Shown piece by piece: positions 7,937 to 11,654 of a DNA stretch of 11,654 nt. Numbering within the stretch: position 1 is the first letter of the stretch; each line of letters starts with the position of its first letter. This DNA comes from Alphaproteobacteria bacterium (GTDB lineage: Bacteria > Pseudomonadota > Alphaproteobacteria > UBA6615): NCBI GenBank assembly GCA_029243445.1, contig JAQWSA010000093.1, positions 1-11,654 of the forward strand, in the 5' to 3' direction. The translations under genes and the position numbers were made by a program. The notes under the pieces were generated by a model. The model did not search any database. It saw only the letters and a program-made list of their open reading frames with translations, and had not been told where the DNA came from.

Positions 7937-7985
7937 TGTGGAAAACCTGTGGAGGAACTGTGTCTATAATTACTATTTATGCACA
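7937..7985. repeat. phased TGTGG-type repeats, DnaA-box-like cluster
   Basis: TGTGG at 7937, TGTGG at 7948 and TGTGT at 7959 are spaced exactly 11 bp apart. The first 9-mer, TGTGGAAAA, is the reverse complement of TTTTCCACA, one mismatch from the DnaA consensus TTATCCACA. A direct-strand TTATGCACA (7977-7985) is also one mismatch away. The middle and third boxes are weaker (about 7/9 and 6/9). This is either a DnaA-binding cluster or another regulator's helically phased site. A further TTATCCATA occurs at 9137-9145. Confidence 0.35.
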
Positions 7986-8527
7986 GAAAAATGACATTTT
8001 ACCTTGATTTTACATTGCTCAATTGCACTAAAAAATTAGATCATAGTACCTGCATGCGTGGGCATGACGGCTAGTCATTAACCTTTTTGTAAGAGCCGCT
8101 TGGGGATATACAAAATTAAAGACTGTTTACCGAGGGAACGTCTGGATAGGGTTAAAGGCTATTTATTAAGAAAATAATTCTTGTTTTCGGACATTGGGAT
8201 TATTGGCTTGATAGAGAATGTTGGCAGACGGTTTGGTTCTTTGGAGCCCTTTCCTCGGAAAGTCTTTCTGCGCCGGGCTATAGCGGAAAACGAAACGATT
8301 ATTCGCTTCGAGGATGTAAATAGCTTTCGGTATGTTTATACCGATCTCGGCATTGTTAAAAGAAGCTTTGGTCTTAGGATTAAAGCTCTATAGCAAGTTC
8401 GGGTGAGGTAGGTGAATTATTCGACTATCTTTCGAGGTGTGTTGAGTGTTTGCTTCAGACAACCGGATATGGATTGAGGTTGCTGCTTTGGTGGCTCCCC
8501 ATGCCAAAGGCTCATGGTCTTAGGCGA

Positions 8528-8562
8528 ACTTTTGTCTGTAGCTGAGGCTACGGAGTAAAAGT
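8528..8562 (+). repeat. long hairpin with a TGAG loop inside the ncRNA candidate
   Basis: ACTTTT (8528-8533) pairs with AAAAGT (8557-8562). After a small internal loop (GT against AGT), CTGTAGC (8536-8542) pairs with GCTACGG (8547-8553) around TGAG. That makes 13 pairs including one G-T. Confidence 0.7.
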
Positions 8563-8671
8563 GTGGTTAGCAGATTATTTGCTTAGGCTTAATATTTGTT
8601 AACTTCTGGGAGAGACAGCGTTTTTTTTTTAAGGCTCTCGCCGGTCAGAAAAATGAAGCGTAGCCTGGTAG

Positions 8672-8701
8672 CCTAATTGGTTCTTAAATGAACTAATTAG
8701 G
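8672..8701 (+). repeat. 12-bp inverted repeat (hairpin) inside the ncRNA candidate
   Basis: CCTAATTGGTTC (8672-8683) pairs with GAACTAATTAGG (8690-8701) around the six-base loop TTAAAT; eleven Watson-Crick pairs and one G-T pair. It has no T run after it, so it is a structural stem, not a terminator. Confidence 0.75.
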
Positions 8702-8959
8702 AAAAGGGTAGAGGTAGTTATTTTGCTTCCATAGGTTCATGACTTGCTGGTTTTCTGTGGGGATGGCGTAAAGCTGTAATCATGGTGGCTGCTAATGAGA
8801 TTATGTATCGGCCAGGGATATGTTAATCTCAGAAATGCGGTTTCAGAACTAAGCAGATAGCAATTGCACGGTTTAGCTGATGTTGGAAATTTATTTCCAA
8901 TGATGTTAAACGGCTGGTCAAAAAGGTGAGGGGAGTGATCTCTGAACTTTGTCGACCAG

Positions 8960-9012
8960 GAAAGCGTCAGGCGTCACGGGCTCCGCGTCCATGAACCTGG
9001 CGCTTTCTTTTT
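8960..9012 (+). terminator. rho-independent terminator of the ncRNA candidate
   Basis: GAAAGCGTCAGG (8960-8971) pairs with CCTGGCGCTTTC (8996-9007), 12 pairs with one G-T, followed directly by TTTTT (9008-9012). The apical part also folds, TCACGG (8974-8979) against CCATGA (8989-8994) with one mismatch. The T run is on the plus strand, so the terminated transcript runs rightward from the gap region. Confidence 0.85.
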
Positions 9013-9063
9013 ATTAAATGGGGGAATCACTTATAATAATATTCTGGACGTACTATTTTAAAC

Positions 9064-9094
9064 AAAAAGGGGCCCAGAACCTTTTCCAGACCCC
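9064..9094 (-). terminator. candidate minus-strand terminator
   Basis: In minus-strand reading, GGGGTC (9089-9094) pairs with GGCCCC (9069-9074), six pairs with one G-T, and the second arm is followed at once by TTTTT (9064-9068), then GTTT. The loop is 14 bases. There is no recognised minus-strand gene to its right, so it implies a short unannotated transcript. Confidence 0.42.
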
Positions 9095-9180
9095 CCAATT
9101 GTAGGCGTCAATATTTAATGCTCCGCATCCAAGTGCTTATCCATAATCTGTTATCAGTGCTGCTTCGCGTCGGTCAATAA
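9064..9180 (-). ncRNA. possible small minus-strand RNA ending at the 9064 terminator
   Basis: This block is clearly richer in G+C than the DNA on its right (12/60 at 9301-9360) and ends, reading leftward, in a terminator-like hairpin. Only a nine-codon open frame (9115-9144) is found, which is too short to call a gene. It contains a small ATGC/GCAT hairpin (about 9119-9129) and AGTGCT twice, 24 bp apart. Strand and 5' end are inferred from the terminator alone, and I see no reliable promoter. Confidence 0.22.
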
Positions 9181-9444
9181 AATTTTTGTTTTTAGAAGAA
9201 ACTTTTATATTTTGAGTAAATTTATTAATAAAATGTAAAAGAATGTATCCTATGTTAATAATTTAAGAAGAATTTTCAGTTAGTCATAATATTTTGATTG
9301 TTATTTTATATTGATCTAATGAATTTTTTTAATGAATGCTTCTTTTGTTAGATGGGTTTATATGAGATGAAATAATATTTTGTGAGTTCTATTCCGTATT
9401 AATGATTTGGTAATTTAAATGTTAAACCCTTTCAAAGTTGTATT
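9181..9444. other. AT-rich stretch upstream of lysE, nothing recognised
   Basis: About 20% G+C by hand count in 9301-9360, with many short A and T runs. No open reading frame, repeat or convincing hairpin was seen. It must hold the lysE promoter, but so many hexamers resemble a -10 box here that I do not choose one. Confidence 0.4.
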
Positions 9445-10077
9445 TTGACTGATTTTATAATCATAAATGGCTTTATTTTTGGCTTGGTTTTAGCCGCTCC
9501 TGTTGGACCGGTTGGTGTCCTTTGTGTTCAACGCACTTTATCGGAAGGACGGCTGCATGGCTTGTTATCAGGACTAGGAGCAGCTGTAGGTGATGCAATT
9601 TATGGGGCAATTGCTGCATTTGGAGTTAGTGCGGTCCAACTTTGGATTGCTGACCACCAAGCTAGTCTACGAACTGTAGGCGGAATCGTGTTACTATTAT
9701 TAGCTGCAAAAACCCTGATTCTAAAATCTAATCAAAAAAATCAAAAGAACGTAGGCAAGCTACATACAGAGAATTTATTGCAGGATTTTATATCTACTTT
9801 TTTATTAGCAATTACTAATCCAGTTACTATGCTTACTTTTGCTGGTTTATTTGTAACCCTTGGGACAACTGATGTAGGTGATTCGGTCAATAATGCAGCA
9901 CTATTAGTGTTTGGTGTATTTATAGGTTCCGCTGCTTGGTGGTTTGCCTTGGCATTTACAGCTAACATAGCTAGGCCATATCTTGATGGCGGCTATCAAA
10001 AATGGGTTGCTCGAATTTCTGCGGCTATTCTAATAAGTTTTGGTGTTTATGCTTTAGTAACGGCTCAGTTTTATTAA
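9445..10077 (+). CDS. LysE/RhtB-family amino acid exporter
   Basis: Inner-membrane transporter of 210 residues with about six hydrophobic segments. The N-terminal signature is clear: GFIFGLVLAAPVGPVGVLCVQRTL (9-32), then GRLHGLLSGLGAAVGDAIYG (35-54) with the conserved glycines and Asp50. The second half has FISTFLLAITNPVTMLTFAGLF (about 115-136), with the conserved Asn-Pro, and a GSAAWWFALAF segment. The family exports amino acids or other small metabolites; the substrate cannot be read from sequence. The start is a TTG (9445), with no ATG or GTG in the short open region upstream and no visible Shine-Dalgarno. The N-terminus it gives is the usual family length, so the start is likely right but weakly translated. 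Next to the methyltransferase, but with a 99-bp gap that holds a promoter candidate. Confidence 0.9.
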   Translation: MTDFIIINGFIFGLVLAAPVGPVGVLCVQRTLSEGRLHGLLSGLGAAVGDAIYGAIAAFGVSAVQLWIADHQASLRTVGGIVLLLLAAKTLILKSNQKNQKNVGKLHTENLLQDFISTFLLAITNPVTMLTFAGLFVTLGTTDVGDSVNNAALLVFGVFIGSAAWWFALAFTANIARPYLDGGYQKWVARISAAILISFGVYALVTAQFY

Positions 10078-10079
10078 TT

Positions 10080-10108
10080 TTAACTACTTTGATTAATTTT
10101 TGTATAAT
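10080..10108 (+). promoter_or_regulatory. candidate promoter of the methyltransferase gene
   Basis: TTAACT (10080-10085) and a perfect TATAAT (10103-10108) are separated by 17 bp, giving 4/6 and 6/6 matches to sigma-70 consensus. The start would fall near 10115, about 60 bases before the ATG at 10177. The -35 begins just after the lysE stop. Confidence 0.42.
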
Positions 10109-10176
10109 TTATTTATCAGTATGATTTTCGATAACTACTGGGCAGTAAATTTTATAAGCTGAGGTAAAATACATTT

Positions 10177-10959
10177 ATGTGGCCAAATATTGTTGAACTT
10201 AGAGATTTCTATTCCTCTAGTCTTGGACAATTGACGTGTAGATTGGTGCGTCGTCAGATCTGCAACTATTGGCCGGTCAACAATGGTATGAATATTTTAG
10301 GGTTAGGGTTTACTGAACCTTATTTAAGACCATTTTATTGTAAAGAATCCAATGTTATTGCTATTGCTCCTGAAGGAATGGGAGTTTTGCCTTCTGGAGA
10401 AACAGAAAAGCTAAATAGCAATGCGGTATGCCTCTCAGATGAGAGTAATCTGCCCTTTTCAGATCTATCTATGGATCGAATTATCCTAGTGCATAGCCTG
10501 GAATATACAAATAAAGTTAATGAATTATTACGAGAGTTATGGCGCATATTGGCTGATGGTGGTCGGCTAATAATTGTAGTGCCAAACCGACGTGGAGCTT
10601 GGGCTCACGATGATAAAACTCCATTTGGCCAGGGACATCCATATTCTTTAGAACAACTAAATAAAGTTTTAAGACAGTCTATGTTTACTCCTCTTAGGGG
10701 AAAACGAGCTTTATTTATTCCGCCTTCAAACAGAAGATTTTGGTTAACTATGGCGCCTGCCTGGGAAAGTTTAGGTGCGCGCTGGTTTAGAGTATTAGGT
10801 GGAGTTGTTATTGTTGAATCTGCTAAACAAATTTACGCTGGTACCCCTGCAGGTGAACGTCCAGTTAGTACAAGTTATTCTAATCTGTCTCCAGAGGTGT
10901 TTTCTCGATTTCAGGGGATAAAAAAAACTATTAATTCTTCCGGCTTAATAGATAAATAG
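10177..10959 (+). CDS. class I SAM-dependent methyltransferase (conserved alphaproteobacterial type)
   Basis: Predicted cytoplasmic methyltransferase of 260 residues. The glycine-rich SAM-binding motif I is NILGLGFTEPYLRPF (39-53). The post-motif region is LPFSDLSMDRIILVHSLEY (92-110), and LLRELWRILADGGRLIIVVPNRRG (117-140) forms motif III with its following strand. FGQGHPYSLEQL (150-161) and the PPSNRRFWL/PAWESLGARWF C-terminal blocks match a conserved alphaproteobacterial methyltransferase of unknown substrate, often annotated only as 'Methyltransf_11'. A weak AGG lies 12 bases before the ATG. Its last 29 bases overlap the end of metW on the opposite strand. The overlapping tail (after about residue 235) is not conserved in the family as I remember it. 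Confidence 0.85.
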   Translation: MWPNIVELRDFYSSSLGQLTCRLVRRQICNYWPVNNGMNILGLGFTEPYLRPFYCKESNVIAIAPEGMGVLPSGETEKLNSNAVCLSDESNLPFSDLSMDRIILVHSLEYTNKVNELLRELWRILADGGRLIIVVPNRRGAWAHDDKTPFGQGHPYSLEQLNKVLRQSMFTPLRGKRALFIPPSNRRFWLTMAPAWESLGARWFRVLGGVVIVESAKQIYAGTPAGERPVSTSYSNLSPEVFSRFQGIKKTINSSGLIDK

Positions 10960-11566
10960 CTTCTTCGGCAAACCAATTTGTCCACCTTCCCACAGAAATT
11001 CTGGATGTAGCACGACCAGAATGGTCAATACTTACTACTCTATCGATTGCGAAACCCATGTCTTCTGCTAGTGTAACGAAGTCGGTCATGGTACAAAAAC
11101 GTATATTAGGCGAATCGCACCAGATAAAAGGAAGTTTTTCAGATATAGGGCTTCGGCCTTTTACTAGCAGATCATAAAGTACTCGCCAGTAACCAAAATT
11201 TGGGAAGCTTACTATGGCGTGATGACCTATACGTAACAATTCATTTAATGTAATTCGCACTTCATATATGGATTGTAGCGTCTGTGATAGAATCACGTAA
11301 TCAAAGGAATCCGATGGATAGTTCTTTAAATCAGCCTCGGCATCGCCTTGTACTACGGCTAGACCTAAGCTGACGGACCGATTTACTCCTGCTTGACTAA
11401 GCTCAATTCCACGTCCATCTACTTGTTTATGGTGTACCAGATAATCTAATAGAGCTCCGTCACCGCAACCGATATCCAGTACTCGGCTTCCGGGATTAAT
11501 CATATCAGCCACGCGCTGTAAATCTATACGGTTTTGGATCTTTTTATTAGATTGGTTTTTATTCAT
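10931..11566 (-). CDS. metW: methionine biosynthesis protein MetW
   Basis: Class I methyltransferase-fold protein of 211 residues that partners MetX in methionine biosynthesis. In proteobacteria MetW supports homoserine O-acyltransferase activity of MetX. Motif I is SRVLDIGCGDGALLDYL (27-43), with GIELSQAGV (53-61), VVQGDAEADL (71-80) and FDYVILSQTLQSI (88-100). The MetW-specific region VSFPNFGYWRVLYDLLVKGRSP (119-140) is followed by LPFIWCDSPNIRFCTMTDF (145-163). The ATG at 11566 follows the metX stop after two bases (TAG-CC-ATG), so the two are translationally coupled. The purine-rich 3' end of metX supplies the ribosome site. Its 3' end overlaps the methyltransferase gene tail-to-tail by 29 bp. 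Confidence 0.95.
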   Translation of the reverse strand: MNKNQSNKKIQNRIDLQRVADMINPGSRVLDIGCGDGALLDYLVHHKQVDGRGIELSQAGVNRSVSLGLAVVQGDAEADLKNYPSDSFDYVILSQTLQSIYEVRITLNELLRIGHHAIVSFPNFGYWRVLYDLLVKGRSPISEKLPFIWCDSPNIRFCTMTDFVTLAEDMGFAIDRVVSIDHSGRATSRISVGRWTNWFAEEAIYLLSRKN

Positions 11567-11568
11567 GG

Positions 11569-11654
11569 CTAATCTTTTCTTGCTCTTCTTAGGCCTCGTT
11601 GTTCAGCAGCACCTGCAAGGAAACCAGATAAGATACTAAAAAATTCTGGTTCAT
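11569..11654 (-). CDS. metX: homoserine O-acyltransferase MetX, C-terminal end only
   Basis: The last 27 codons of a gene cut by the window edge, too short to have been listed as an open frame. The translation EPEFFSILSGFLAGAAEQRG, then LRRARKD and a TAG stop, matches the usual alphaproteobacterial MetX C-terminus (a GFL-GAA-RGL type ending). Its position two bases upstream of metW supports this. MetX acylates L-homoserine with an acyl-CoA in the cytoplasm as the first committed step of methionine synthesis. The catalytic triad lies outside the window, so acetyl versus succinyl specificity cannot be judged. Confidence 0.85.
   Translation of the reverse strand, partial: EPEFFSILSGFLAGAAEQRGLRRARKD

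Larger units (their letters stand above)
8044..9012 (+). ncRNA. candidate large structured non-coding RNA (about 0.95 kb), family unknown
   Basis: Hand counts of G+C rise from 8/60 (7861-7920) to 33/60 (8221-8280) and 32/60 (8461-8520), then fall to 12/60 (9301-9360). The plus strand is G-rich (20 G against 7 C at 8401-8460). It carries many stems: GGTTC/GAGCC 8235-8248; CGAAaCGA/TCGcTTCG 8291-8310; TCGGTAT/ATACCGA 8327-8344; AGCTTT/AAAGCT 8364-8387; CTTTGG/CCAAAG 8486-8509; ACTTTT and CTGTAGC with GCTACGG and AAAAGT 8528-8562; a 12-bp stem 8672-8701; TGAGATT/AATCTCA 8796-8831; TTGGAAA/TTTCCAA 8883-8900 inside GTTTA/TAAAC 8871-8911; CTGGTC/GACCAG 8914-8959. It ends in a strong terminator. The longest open frame is 70 codons with no recognisable product. 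No tmRNA, RNase P, 6S, SRP or group I/II intron signature was found. The 5' end is approximate, and there could be two RNAs. Confidence 0.55.

Noticed and set aside
8181..8393. A 70-codon plus-strand open frame starting with TTG inside the gap
   Set aside because: It has no recognisable domain and no ribosome site. The same bases form several good hairpins, which fits a structured RNA better than a protein gene.
8044..9012. tmRNA, RNase P RNA, SRP RNA, 6S RNA or a group I/II intron as the identity of the structured region
   Set aside because: I looked for the conserved pieces (for example the RNase P GAGGAAAGTCCGGGC block, a T-loop GGTTCGA, the SRP GGAAGCAGC-type loop in its helix context, and the intron domain V) and found none. 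This is a by-eye check only.
9115..9144. Nine-codon minus-strand open frame (MDKHLDAEH) as a leader peptide or gene remnant
   Set aside because: It is too short to judge, has a stop close upstream, and no downstream gene on that strand that it could regulate.

Overview
The window looks like chromosomal DNA from an AT-rich (low-GC) alphaproteobacterium, probably free-living and marine. The assignment rests on an sdhC-sdhD-sdhA-sdhB operon with alphaproteobacterial-type proteins, a zapE gene nearby, a metX-metW pair of the proteobacterial type, and a conserved alphaproteobacterial-type methyltransferase. No rRNA, tRNA, CRISPR array or insertion sequence was found. I cannot name the genus.

Left part (1-4258). 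zapE (cell-division ATPase) and a SAF-domain 'homoserine dehydrogenase-like' oxidoreductase lie on the minus strand. Divergent from the oxidoreductase is a carboxymuconolactone decarboxylase (CMD)-like protein, and convergent with that is an EctD-like phytanoyl-CoA dioxygenase. These last three genes separate sdhB from zapE and look like a small accessory metabolic block. The oxidoreductase and the CMD protein share a 121-bp divergent control region with a palindrome at the overlap of the two candidate promoters.

Middle (4259-7676). A complete, tightly packed succinate dehydrogenase operon runs right to left: membrane anchors SdhC and SdhD, flavoprotein SdhA, iron-sulfur protein SdhB. All the expected ligands are visible except one: SdhB has Ser234 where the family has a [3Fe-4S]-ligating cysteine.

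The 1.77-kb gap (7677-9444) is the most unusual part. Its left third is very AT-rich, with sdh promoter candidates and a run of TGTGG-type (DnaA-box-like) repeats at 11-bp spacing. From about 8044 to 9012 the G+C content jumps. The plus strand there is G-rich and holds many compensatory-looking hairpins, has no credible protein gene, and ends in a textbook rho-independent terminator. This is a strong candidate for a large (about 0.95 kb) structured non-coding RNA that I cannot assign to a known family. A facing minus-strand terminator at 9064-9094 suggests a second, short transcript coming the other way. The rest of the gap, up to lysE, is AT-rich and featureless.

Right part (9445-11654). On the plus strand are a LysE-family exporter and a class I methyltransferase. 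The methyltransferase overlaps tail-to-tail with metW, which follows the 3' end of metX (cut by the window edge) on the minus strand. MetX and MetW take part in methionine biosynthesis from homoserine.
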